DNA of 64,000 nucleotides, from the NCBI RefSeq assembly GCF_029277445.1, contig NZ_CP119566.1, positions 1,986,001 to 2,050,000 on the forward strand, written 5' to 3'. This document shows positions 27,414 through 35,651 of this stretch, in pieces. The first letter of the stretch is position 1; each line of letters starts with the position of its first letter. Source of the DNA: Pararhizobium qamdonense. GTDB taxonomy: Bacteria; Pseudomonadota; Alphaproteobacteria; Rhizobiales; Rhizobiaceae. A program made the translations under genes and the position numbers. The notes under the pieces were generated by a model that saw only the letters and a list, made by a program, of their open reading frames with translations, did no database searches and was not told the DNA's origin.

Positions 27414-28229
27414 TCATTTCCCCCCTCCCGCAATCTGATCCCCGTCGCGCGTCAGGTAATAGGCGGCGAGGATGGGCAGGAAGGTGACGAGCATGACCAC
27501 CATGGCGACGACGTTGGTGACGGGTCTTTGGCGCGGGCGGATGAGTTCTTCGAGCATCCAGATCGGCAGTGTCGATTGCTGGCCGCCGGTGAAGGTGGTG
27601 ACGATGACTTCATCGAAAGAGAGCGCGAAGGCGAGCATGCCGCCGGCGAGAAGCGCGGTGCCGATATTCGGCAGGATGATATGGCGGAAGGTCTGGAAGC
27701 CGTCGGCGCCGAGATCCATCGACGCCTCGATCAGCGAACCGGACACGCGCCGGAAGCGGGCAACGGCATTGTTGTAGACGACGACGATGCAGAAAGTGGC
27801 GTGGCCGAGCACGATCGTCCAGAACGAGAAGGGAATATCGGCCATCGAAAAGGCCGAGCGTAGCGCAATGCCGGTGATGATGCCGGGAAGGGCGATCGGC
27901 AGGATGACCAGCAGCGAAATGGTCTCGCGGCCGAAGAAGCGGGTCTGGCTGACGGCGGCGGCACAGAGCGTGCCAAGGACAAGCGCTATCGCCGTGGCGA
28001 TGGTTGCGACCTTGACCGACAGGGTGAGAGCGGCCCAGACATCCGGCCGGTTCCAGGTGACGGCGAACCATTGCAGCGTCAGGCCGGGCGGCGGGAACTG
28101 ATAGCTCTTTTCTTCCGTCGTGAAGGCATAGAGGAAGATCAGCAGGATCGGGATATGCAGGAAGGCGAGGCCGCCGATGGCGGCGATCTTCAAGGGCAGC
28201 GGCGCGGAGGTGGAGCGGTCAGAGCGCAT
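27414..28229 (-). CDS. ABC transporter permease, PotC/PotI-like
   Basis: 271 residues from the ATG at 28229, which overlaps the end of the upstream permease gene by 11 bases. It has about six membrane segments (first [24 protein letters not shown]) and the EAA loop [20 protein letters not shown]. It is the second permease of a spermidine/putrescine-type system, with PotH-like permease, ATPase and binding protein upstream on the same strand. Adjacent patD supports putrescine or a related aminoaldehyde precursor as substrate. Confidence 0.9.
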   Translation of the reverse strand: MRSDRSTSAPLPLKIAAIGGLAFLHIPILLIFLYAFTTEEKSYQFPPPGLTLQWFAVTWNRPDVWAALTLSVKVATIATAIALVLGTLCAAAVSQTRFFGRETISLLVILPIALPGIITGIALRSAFSMADIPFSFWTIVLGHATFCIVVVYNNAVARFRRVSGSLIEASMDLGADGFQTFRHIILPNIGTALLAGGMLAFALSFDEVIVTTFTGGQQSTLPIWMLEELIRPRQRPVTNVVAMVVMLVTFLPILAAYYLTRDGDQIAGGGK

Positions 28230-29172
28230 CGAAGGCTCCCATACGTTTGGCCATGAAGAGATAGAGGCCCATGATGACGATCGGCACGACGGTGAAGGCG
28301 GCGGCGAGCGGGATATTGCCGGCGGTGCCCTGCTGTGCATAGACGGCCTGGCCGATGAACAGCCGCGACGAGCCGACGATCTGCGGGATGATGTAGTCGC
28401 CCAGCGTCAGCGAAAAGGTGAAGATCGAGCCGGCGACGATGCCGGGAAGCGCCAGCGGAAACAGCACGTGGCGGAAGGTCTGCTGCGGCGTGCCTCCCAG
28501 GTCGGAGGAAGCCTCGATCAGGTTGCCGGGCACGCGCTCGAGTGCCGCCTGGATCGGCAGGATCATGAAGGGCATCCAGACATAGACGAAGACCAGGAAG
28601 GTGCCGGTATAGCTCACCGAAAGCGAATTGCCGCCGATGATGGGAAGCGACAGCCAGCCGTCGAGCAGCCAGAGCAGGTGAAGCTTGGTGAAGGCCCAGG
28701 TGAGGATGCCTTCCTTGGCGAGGATCAGCTTCCAGGCGTAGATCTTGACCAGATAGCTCGACCAGAGCGGCAGCATGATGCCGAGATAAAAGACGGCCTT
28801 CCATTTTCCCTTGGCATAGCGGGCCGCATAATAGGCGATCGGGAAGGCGATCAGCGCCGAGAAAATCGTGACCACGGCCGCCATCGTCACGGTGCGGACG
28901 ATGATGTCGAAATTGGCGTCCGACAGCAGCTGCCTGTAGGTGGCGAACGTGAACTCGTAATTGATCAGGCCGGAGAAATCATCGATCGAGAAAAAGCTCT
29001 GCAGCAGAAGGGCAAACAGCGAGCCGAGATAGATGATGCCGAGCCAGAGTACCGGGGGGCCGAGCAGGATGGCGAGAAGCACCTGCGGGTGCTTCCACAG
29101 GAAGTCCGACAGCCGTCCCATCAGGCCGGGCCTGTTCGGCAAAATGGTTTCGGTTGTGACGAGCGCGCTCAT
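28219..29172 (-). CDS. ABC transporter permease, PotB/PotH-like
   Basis: 317 residues with an N-terminal cytoplasmic tail and about six transmembrane helices ([20 protein letters not shown] first). A long periplasmic stretch [20 protein letters not shown] is typical of PotB/PotH. The ATPase-docking loop is [20 protein letters not shown]. It overlaps the ATPase gene by 4 bases upstream and the next permease by 11 bases downstream, so translation is coupled. It forms the membrane channel with the PotI-like subunit. Confidence 0.9.
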   Translation of the reverse strand: MSALVTTETILPNRPGLMGRLSDFLWKHPQVLLAILLGPPVLWLGIIYLGSLFALLLQSFFSIDDFSGLINYEFTFATYRQLLSDANFDIIVRTVTMAAVVTIFSALIAFPIAYYAARYAKGKWKAVFYLGIMLPLWSSYLVKIYAWKLILAKEGILTWAFTKLHLLWLLDGWLSLPIIGGNSLSVSYTGTFLVFVYVWMPFMILPIQAALERVPGNLIEASSDLGGTPQQTFRHVLFPLALPGIVAGSIFTFSLTLGDYIIPQIVGSSRLFIGQAVYAQQGTAGNIPLAAAFTVVPIVIMGLYLFMAKRMGAFDAL

Positions 29173-30167
29173 GCGTCCTCCATCAGGTGAAGGTCATTGC
29201 GCGAAAAGCCGAGCTGCACATCGGTGCCGATCTCGGGAACCGGCAGGGCGGCGGGGCTGGCGACGATGATTTTTTCGCCGCTGCAATCGACACTGACACG
29301 GTTGGTCGCGCCCAAAAAACTGCGGGCGGTGACGGTGCCGGGCAGGGTCAGCTGTCCAGCAGACGCGGTGCCGATAACGATGGCTTCCGGGCGCAGGCTG
29401 GCGGCTTTCGCCGGAAGCCCGAGCCGCGCGCAGAGCGCGCTGGAGAGCACATTGGACGAGCCGACGAAATCGGCGACGAAACGGGTCTGCGGCCGCTTGT
29501 AGATATCTTCCGGGGTGCCGAGCTGCTGGATCCGGCCGTCGTTGAAGACGGCGATCCGGTCGGCCATCGAGAGTGCCTCGCCCTGATCGTGGGTGACGAA
29601 AACGAAGGTGATGCCGAGCGATTTCTGCAGGGTTTTCAGCTCCTCCTGCATCTGCTCGCGCAGTTTGAGGTCAAGCGCGCCGAGCGGCTCGTCCAGCAGA
29701 AGCACCTTGGGCTTGTTGACCAGCGCGCGGGCGAGCGCAACACGCTGGCGCTGGCCGCCGGAGAGCTGGCCCGGGCGGCGCTGGCCATAACCGGGCAGCT
29801 TGACCATGGCAAGCGCGTCTTCGGCTGCCTTGCGGCGTTCCGCCTTGCCGACGCCCTTGACCATCAGGCCATAGGCGACATTGTCGAGGATGGAGAGATG
29901 CGGGAAGAGGGCATAGTCCTGGAACACCGTGTTGACGCTGCGCCGGTAGGGCGGCACGCCTTCGGCGGTTTCTCCAAAAATCTCGATATGGCCGCCGGTC
30001 GGCTGCTCGAACCCGGCCATCAGGCGCAGGCAGGTGGTCTTGCCGGAGCCGGACGGCCCTAGCATCGCAAAGAACTCGCCGGCCGCGATTTCAAGATCGA
30101 CCGCATCGACCGCTTTGACGGCACCGAAATGGCGCGAGACGTTTTGGAACAGGACGGCGGCGGTCAT
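29169..30167 (-). CDS. ABC transporter ATPase, spermidine/putrescine type (PotA/PotG-like)
   Basis: 332 residues from the ATG at 30167 (GGAG 8 bases upstream; the frame beyond it is repeat DNA). Motifs in order: GPSGSGKTT (Walker A), Q-loop VFQDYALFPH, signature LSGGQRQRVALARAL, Walker B VLLLDEPLGALD, and VTHDQGEAL. A C-terminal TOBE-like domain (ASLRPEAIVIG) follows. It energises the two permeases downstream. A palindromic repeat separates it from the binding-protein gene. Confidence 0.92.
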   Translation of the reverse strand: MTAAVLFQNVSRHFGAVKAVDAVDLEIAAGEFFAMLGPSGSGKTTCLRLMAGFEQPTGGHIEIFGETAEGVPPYRRSVNTVFQDYALFPHLSILDNVAYGLMVKGVGKAERRKAAEDALAMVKLPGYGQRRPGQLSGGQRQRVALARALVNKPKVLLLDEPLGALDLKLREQMQEELKTLQKSLGITFVFVTHDQGEALSMADRIAVFNDGRIQQLGTPEDIYKRPQTRFVADFVGSSNVLSSALCARLGLPAKAASLRPEAIVIGTASAGQLTLPGTVTARSFLGATNRVSVDCSGEKIIVASPAALPVPEIGTDVQLGFSRNDLHLMEDA

Positions 30168-30215
30168 GGGGGACTCCGGAAATTGGCGTGTGGCGAACCG
30201 GGCATGGCGGTTCAA

Positions 30216-30334
30216 TACCCTCCCCTTGAGGGGGAGGGTCGGAGCGTAGCTCCGGGGTGGGGTGATCCCTTGTGGATGCGGTGGGTCACCCCACCCGCGC
30301 ATTCGCGCGACCTCCCCCCTCAAGGGGGAGGTGG
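30216..30334. repeat. Palindromic repeat between binding-protein and ATPase genes
   Basis: The outer arms are ACCCTCCCCTTGAGGGGGAGGGT at the left and CCTCCCCCCTCAAGGGGGAGG at the right, each itself a hairpin. Between them are GGAGCGTAGCTCC and the complementary pair GGGGTGGGGTGATCC / GGTCACCCCACCC. It is intra-operonic, in the gap between the potF-like and potG-like genes. Confidence 0.85.
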
Positions 30335-30337
30335 AAA

Positions 30338-31498
30338 TCAACGTCCGCCGATGACGCCGATATAGTCGGAGACCCAGCGGTGATAGGGGACGCACTCGCT
30401 CTCACTGGCGCATTTCGAGGTTGGGGTCTTCCAGAACTTCACCTTGGCGAAATCGTCATAGCCGTTGGCCTTGCAGCCGCCATCGGTCAAAAGCTCGTTG
30501 CCCTTGCAGGCGGCAGCGACAGACGGGTTGGCGCCGAACCAGGCGGAGACATCGCCTTGCACCTTCGGCGACAGCGAATGTTCCATCCACATATAGGCGC
30601 AGTTCGGATGGGCGCTTTCGGCATGCAGCATGGTCGTATCGGCCCAGCCGGTGACGCCTTCCTCGGGGATGGTCGAGGCGATCGGCAGCTTTTCCGATTG
30701 CAGCAGGTTGACCTGGAACGGCCAGGAGCCCGACGCAACGACGCCTTCGTTCTTGAAATCGTCAATCTGGATCATCGCATCGTGCCAATAGCGGCTGGCA
30801 AGCGTGCGCTGGGTGCGCAGCACGTCGAGCGCTGCTTTGTACTGATCTTCGTTGAGCTCGTAGGGGTCCTTGATGGCGAGTTCCTTGTTGTGGAACATCA
30901 GGTAGTTGGCAGCGTCGGCCACATGGATCGGCCCGTCATAGGCCTGGACGCGGCCCTTGTTGGACTTGCCGTCCGGCAGGGTCATTTCCTTGAACACGAC
31001 GTCCCAGCTCTTCGGCGCCTCGCCCTTGAAGGCTTCGGTATTGTACATCAGCACGTTCGGGCCCCAGACATAGGGCACGCCGTAATGCACGCCGTTGACG
31101 GTGTACCAGGGCGACGACTGCATGCGCTCATCGACCGTCTTGAAGCTCGGGATCAGGTCGGTGTTGATCGGCTGGACGCGCTTGCCGGCCACCAGCCGCA
31201 GCGAGGCGTCGCCGGATGCGGTGACGAGGTCGAAACCGCCTTCGTTCATCAGCGCGACCATTTCATCGGATGTCGCCGCCGTCTTGACGCTGACCTTGCA
31301 ACCGGTCTGTTTTTCAAAGCCGGTGACCCAGTCATAGGCCTTGTCGGTCTCGCCGCGCTCGATATAGCCGGCCCAGGCGACGATCGACAGTTCGCCTTCG
31401 CCCTTGCCGAGTTCCTTCAGAGGTTCCTGCGCGAAAGCGTGGGTGGCGAAAGCGAGGACAAGGGTGAGCGCGGTGCAGGATTTCAGAATCTGCTTCAT
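30338..31498 (-). CDS. Spermidine/putrescine-type ABC transporter substrate-binding protein
   Basis: 386 residues from the ATG at 31498 (GGGAGACTGAAG before it). Signal peptide KSCTALTLVLAFATHAFAQ, then a type-II periplasmic binding domain of the PotD/PotF class. ELSIVAWAGYIERGETDKAY opens the N-lobe, and VPYVWGPNVLMYNTEAF, the ligand-cleft strand of this family, follows. It has paired cysteines (KGNELLTDGGCKANG and SKCASESEC). It is the first gene of the transporter operon. The cleft residues cannot be matched to a substrate by eye, so polyamine, betaine or related amine remain open. Confidence 0.88.
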   Translation of the reverse strand: MKQILKSCTALTLVLAFATHAFAQEPLKELGKGEGELSIVAWAGYIERGETDKAYDWVTGFEKQTGCKVSVKTAATSDEMVALMNEGGFDLVTASGDASLRLVAGKRVQPINTDLIPSFKTVDERMQSSPWYTVNGVHYGVPYVWGPNVLMYNTEAFKGEAPKSWDVVFKEMTLPDGKSNKGRVQAYDGPIHVADAANYLMFHNKELAIKDPYELNEDQYKAALDVLRTQRTLASRYWHDAMIQIDDFKNEGVVASGSWPFQVNLLQSEKLPIASTIPEEGVTGWADTTMLHAESAHPNCAYMWMEHSLSPKVQGDVSAWFGANPSVAAACKGNELLTDGGCKANGYDDFAKVKFWKTPTSKCASESECVPYHRWVSDYIGVIGGR

Positions 31499-31628
31499 CT
31501 TCAGTCTCCCGGTTTGGTATCCGAATTTTTCGGTTGTGTTCCCGGAAGGAAAGGTGCCTCGATTTCGCCGCTTTCGCAAATTCATTAATCAGAATGTCGC
31601 TATCGGTTTTTCCGATATCATGCGATGG

Positions 31629-32540
31629 TCACCGCGAACGGCCGCTGCGAAGGGCCTCTGCGACCCCGATGAAATCCTTGGCCGATTGCGGCAGGCCGGA
31701 ACCCTTGCGCCAGACCATGCCGACCTGGACGACGGGCAGGGCGCCGGAGACGTCGCGGCTTTCAATGCGGTCGCCTTCCAGCGACCAGGGCCGGTAGACC
31801 AGATCGGGCAAAAGCGCGATGCCGGCACCGGTGGCGACCAGGCTGCGCACCGCTTCCACCGACCGTGTGCGGAAGGCGACATGCGGACGGGCGCCCAGTG
31901 CCGTCAGAAGCTTGCCGGTATTTTCCTCGATTTCATCCACTGTCAGCATGATCAGCGGTTCCTTGGCGATATCGGCCACAGAGATGATATCGGCCGACAC
32001 CAGTGGGTGGCCGAGCGGCAGCCAGAGCCGGTAGGGCGAGGTCTCGATGATCTCCGCCTGCAGCGCCATGCGGTCGCGCAGATTGGAAATGACCATGACG
32101 GCGACATCCAGTTCGCCGCCGACCAGAAGATGTTCGAGATAGGAGCCGTTGTCCTCGATGGCGCTGACCTCGACGCCGGGGCAGGCGCGGCGGTAGCGGG
32201 CGAGGAGATCGGAGAGAACATAACCCGCAACCAGCGAGGTAACGCCGAGATTGAGCTTGCCGCCGGTGCGCTCCTCCCGCTCCTGCGAAAACGAGCGGCG
32301 GGCATCGGAGACACCGGCGAGGATTTTGGTTGCGTGGCGCAGGAACTGATGGCCGTTATGGGTGATGTGCAGCCCGCGCGGATGGCGCTCGAACAGTTCC
32401 ACGCCCAGATCGGTTTCCAGCTCCTTGACCGCTTCGGTGATCGACGATTGCGAAATCGACAGGTTCTGCGCCGCCCGGGTGACGGACCCCTGCTCGGCGA
32501 CGGCGATGAAATACTGGAGCTGACGGAGGGTGAAGGCCAT
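31629..32540 (-). CDS. LysR family transcriptional regulator
   Basis: 303 residues. A standard N-terminal winged HTH (LRQLQYFIAVAEQGSVTRAA, then SQSSITEAVKELE) is followed by a co-inducer domain with DVAVMVISNLRD and GAGIALLPDLVYRPW. It is encoded just upstream of the polyamine-type transporter operon, on the same strand, with 130 bases between. It probably regulates that transporter and patD, or is autoregulated with it. The effector is unknown. Confidence 0.88.
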   Translation of the reverse strand: MAFTLRQLQYFIAVAEQGSVTRAAQNLSISQSSITEAVKELETDLGVELFERHPRGLHITHNGHQFLRHATKILAGVSDARRSFSQEREERTGGKLNLGVTSLVAGYVLSDLLARYRRACPGVEVSAIEDNGSYLEHLLVGGELDVAVMVISNLRDRMALQAEIIETSPYRLWLPLGHPLVSADIISVADIAKEPLIMLTVDEIEENTGKLLTALGARPHVAFRTRSVEAVRSLVATGAGIALLPDLVYRPWSLEGDRIESRDVSGALPVVQVGMVWRKGSGLPQSAKDFIGVAEALRSGRSR

Positions 32541-32590
32541 GGCTGCCAGTCAAACGCAATCTCAACGGGTCACGCAAGGGCCTGACGATA

Positions 32591-33319
32591 TCAATTTATC
32601 CAGCCACTTCGATTTGGGTCGTCGTCGTTGGTAAAAACGAGCGATGCTTTCGCATAGATGTTTTCTTCCGGTACGAAGCCCACATCATATCGGCTGTCCG
32701 CACTATTGTCCCTGTTATCTCCCATCATAAAATAGTGTTTTGGCGGAACCAAGAACTCGTCAGTGTTATCAGATGCTTCGTCATCAGACACTTCCGTGAT
32801 CGGATGCGTTTTTCCGCCCGGAAGCGTTTCCAAATACTCGATAAGATTTTGGCCGCTATCTCCTAACGCCGGGTTGATGCCGCGTTTTTCCCGGGGTACG
32901 ATTTCGTCATTAATGTAAAGGCGTCCTGCCAATAGCCGGATGCGATCCCCTGGTTCACCGATGATGCGTTTGACATAGTCGATCGCCGGATCTGGCGGGT
33001 AACGAAAAATGACAACGTCTCCCCTTTTGGGCTGAACGCCGAAGGTCCGAAACTCCGGCCCTGTATCGAACGGATAGGAAAACCTTTTATATCCGTAGGC
33101 GAATTTGTTCGCGAGCAGACGGTCGCCTTTTTCAAGCGTTGGAAACATCGAGCTTCCAGGTATGGCGAATGGCTGAACAATGAATGTTCTGATCGTTCCT
33201 GCGAGAACCACGGGGGTCGCCGCGATAGTCGCTATTCCAATGACGAAAAGAGGAGGCGTAAGGAGGATGATCAGAAGTACGGTTGCGATGTATCTGATTT
33301 TTCTTAACTCTGGATACAT
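32591..33319 (-). CDS. lepB: Type I signal peptidase paralogue (S26 family)
   Basis: 242 residues with a transmembrane anchor (TVLLIILLTPPLFVIGIATIAATPVVLAG). The catalytic serine lies in IPGSSMFPTLEKGDRL and the general-base lysine in DYVKRIIGEPGDRI. The family box MMGDNRDNSADSR is present. It cleaves signal peptides at the outer face of the inner membrane. The gene is visibly AT-richer than its neighbours in base and codon use, so it may be a second, recently acquired signal peptidase and not the housekeeping LepB, which normally lies beside rnc and era. Confidence 0.88.
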   Translation of the reverse strand: MYPELRKIRYIATVLLIILLTPPLFVIGIATIAATPVVLAGTIRTFIVQPFAIPGSSMFPTLEKGDRLLANKFAYGYKRFSYPFDTGPEFRTFGVQPKRGDVVIFRYPPDPAIDYVKRIIGEPGDRIRLLAGRLYINDEIVPREKRGINPALGDSGQNLIEYLETLPGGKTHPITEVSDDEASDNTDEFLVPPKHYFMMGDNRDNSADSRYDVGFVPEENIYAKASLVFTNDDDPNRSGWIN

Positions 33320-33388
33320 AGGAAACCTAGTGGGTCAGCTTGCGTCATTTCGCTCCCAAATAACAAACTGTTTTATGGTTGTATAGTG

Positions 33389-34306
33389 ATGGGCACGAAC
33401 AACCAAATTCCCACCGAACGCGGTATCCTCGCCTTCCACCACCGTTGCGAGGCCTTCTATCCCGCCGATGCGGTCGATGCGCCGATCGAGCAGCAGCGTG
33501 CCTGGTATGATGCGCTCTGCGCCGAGTTCGATGCGCCATCGCCGGATAAACTGACGCGGCAGGACGAGGCGGTTGGCGGGCGTATTCCGGTGCGCCGGTA
33601 CCGGCCCGCCGCTATCGCCACGCAAACGCGGATTTTCTACATTCATGGCGGCGGTTTTGTCGTTGGATCGCTGGAAAGCCATGATGCGATCTGCGCCGAG
33701 ATTGCGCATGCGGCAAAGGCCGAGCTGGTGTCGATCGACTACCGGCTGGCGCCGGAGCATGTCTGGCCGGCGGCGTTCGACGACTGTTTTAAGGTGCTGC
33801 AATGGCTTCTGGCCGATGGGAGGCCGCTGGTCGTTGCGGGTGACAGTGCCGGGGGTAACCTGGCTGCGGGCATGGCGCTGAAAGCAAGGGCTGAGGACAT
33901 CACGGGCATTGCCGGGCAAGTGCTGATCTATCCGGGGCTGGGCGGCGATCTCGTGTCCGGCTCCTATATTGAGATGGCCGAGGCACCGGGCCTGACGACG
34001 GCTGATGTCGCCTATTACCGGGACGTGCTGAAGGCGCCTGCGGAAAACGTGTTTGCGCATCCCTTGAAGGCCGGCGATTTTTCCGGCCTGCCGCCTGCCT
34101 ATATCACATCGGCGCATTTTGATCCGCTGCGCGATGATGCCGCTCTCTATGCGCAGCGGCTGATCGCTGCCGGTGTTAACGTTACCTATCGCGACGAGCC
34201 GCAGATGATCCATGCATGGTTGCGCGCCCGTCAGATGAGTGAGGGCGCGCGCGACGGTTTCGTGCGGTTGTGCCGCGCTGTCAGCGATCTTGTCGGAACG
34301 CTCTGA
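33389..34306 (+). CDS. Alpha/beta hydrolase, hormone-sensitive lipase family esterase
   Basis: 305 residues from the ATG at 33389 (a GTG at 33386 is in frame). The oxyanion motif IHGGGF, the nucleophile elbow GDSAGGN (Ser), and the downstream acid and His (SAHFDPLRDD, MIHAW) define the HSL/Aes family of carboxylesterases acting on short acyl esters. Its stop codon is immediately next to the stop of the convergent msrA gene, with no bases between. No operon partner; substrate unknown. Confidence 0.88.
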   Translation: MGTNNQIPTERGILAFHHRCEAFYPADAVDAPIEQQRAWYDALCAEFDAPSPDKLTRQDEAVGGRIPVRRYRPAAIATQTRIFYIHGGGFVVGSLESHDAICAEIAHAAKAELVSIDYRLAPEHVWPAAFDDCFKVLQWLLADGRPLVVAGDSAGGNLAAGMALKARAEDITGIAGQVLIYPGLGGDLVSGSYIEMAEAPGLTTADVAYYRDVLKAPAENVFAHPLKAGDFSGLPPAYITSAHFDPLRDDAALYAQRLIAAGVNVTYRDEPQMIHAWLRARQMSEGARDGFVRLCRAVSDLVGTL

Positions 34307-35050
34307 TCAGCTCTTGGCCTTGAGGACGAGGACCGGCTTGGCGCTGAACTCCGTCGGGAACAGCGCCTTGAGGTTCTCGATCTTCGGCATGTCGTTGTAG
34401 ACGATATAGGGATAGGTCGGGTTGAGCGTCAGGAAATCCTGGTGGTATTCCTCGGCAGGGTAGAAGGCGCTGATATCGGACACTTTGGTCACGACGGGCT
34501 CGCCGTAGACCTTCGCCTTGTCGAGCTGGGCGATATAGCTCTGAGCGATCTTCTTCTGCTCGCTGTTGGTCGCAAAGATTTCCGAGCGGTATTGCGTGCC
34601 GTGGTCGGGGCCCTGATAGTTCAGCTGCGTCGGGTTATGCGCCACCGAGAAATAGATCTGTAGCAGCTGGCCATAGGTGACCATCTTCGGATTATACGTG
34701 ACTTCGACGGCCTCGGCGTGGCCCGTATCGCCGCCGCTGACGGTTTCGTAGATGGCGGTATCCTTGGCGCCGCCGGAATAGCCGGAGACGGCGTTCTTGA
34801 CACCCTTCACATGCTGGAACACGCCTTGCACGCCCCAGAAGCAGCCGCCCGCAAACACGGCTTTTTCGGTAGTGGTGGCCGCTGTCTCATCGATGGCCGG
34901 AGGCGGAATGACCACGGCTTCTTCGGCTGCATTGCTAAATGTCGAGGACATGGCAAACAGGCCGGCGGCAATGGCCGTCACGCCGGCAAGCCCGAAAATG
35001 AACGGCCGTCTGGCCGTGTTCGAAATCCTGTCTTTTTCAGGCTGCGGCAT
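34307..35050 (-). CDS. msrA: Peptide methionine sulfoxide reductase MsrA, exported form
   Basis: 247 residues. The MsrA domain begins near residue 60 with AVFAGGCFWGVQGVFQ, where the Cys is the nucleophile. GYSGG, HAEAVEVTYNP and the later QYRSEIF and EYHQDF blocks follow. It reduces the S-epimer of methionine sulfoxide. About 45 extra N-terminal residues form an export signal with a twin Arg and a hydrophobic stretch (ARRPFIFGLAGVTAIAAGLF), so the enzyme should act in the periplasm, repairing oxidised envelope proteins; Tat export is possible but the motif is not perfect. Only the first of the usual resolving cysteines is evident. Confidence 0.9.
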   Translation of the reverse strand: MPQPEKDRISNTARRPFIFGLAGVTAIAAGLFAMSSTFSNAAEEAVVIPPPAIDETAATTTEKAVFAGGCFWGVQGVFQHVKGVKNAVSGYSGGAKDTAIYETVSGGDTGHAEAVEVTYNPKMVTYGQLLQIYFSVAHNPTQLNYQGPDHGTQYRSEIFATNSEQKKIAQSYIAQLDKAKVYGEPVVTKVSDISAFYPAEEYHQDFLTLNPTYPYIVYNDMPKIENLKALFPTEFSAKPVLVLKAKS

Positions 35051-35246
35051 GGTAATCCTCCATCGATGCTTTGGTCACAGACATCCGCTGCCGATCGCAG
35101 CGATATGCGCCCTTGCTTTATGAGCAAACTGTGACCAACAGACACGGGCTGGTCAAATCGCAAATGCGTGCGTAACGCCAATGTGACAGGCTTTGCGGCG
35201 GGATACACGGGCTTGTGATCCGATGGAATTGAGGTGGGAGTTGGGG

Positions 35247-35651
35247 ATGAGCGGTATTACCGATCTGGAAACGCTGTTGCGCGAGATGCGTCCGGATTTG
35301 CGTGCGGGCGAATATGTCTATTGCAGCGTACCGGCGGATGCGCCCGGGTGGCTTTCGCTGAAGCCGCTTGGCTTCTTTCGCGAGGATGAAGGGCTGACGC
35401 TGATTGTCGAAAAGACGGAAGCCGACAAGGCCGGGCTCAGCTATGGCCCGGTGATGCGCTGCATCACGCTGACGGTCCATTCCGCGCTTGAGGCCGTCGG
35501 GCTGACGGCGGCGGTTGCGGTGGCGCTGACGCGGCATGGCATCAGCGCCAATGTGGTCGCGGCCTATCACCACGACCACATTTTCGTGCCTGCAGACGAT
35601 GCGGAACGGGCCTTGGCAGCCCTGGCAGAGGCTGCCCCCGTTCTCACATGA
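35247..35651 (+). CDS. ACT domain protein (DUF2241 family)
   Basis: 134 residues from the ATG at 35247; an ATG at 35223 is in frame but the GGGAG-type site sits between them. The sequence shows two ACT-like halves: YVYCSVPADAPGWLSLKPLGF with EGLTLIVEKTEAD, and MRCITLTVHSALEAVGLTAAV with SANVVAAYHHDHIFVP. These match the small ACT_3/ACT_7 proteins of Proteobacteria, thought to bind amino acids but without a known task. Its stop overlaps the stop region of the convergent CocE gene by 8 bases. Confidence 0.8.
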   Translation: MSGITDLETLLREMRPDLRAGEYVYCSVPADAPGWLSLKPLGFFREDEGLTLIVEKTEADKAGLSYGPVMRCITLTVHSALEAVGLTAAVAVALTRHGISANVVAAYHHDHIFVPADDAERALAALAEAAPVLT

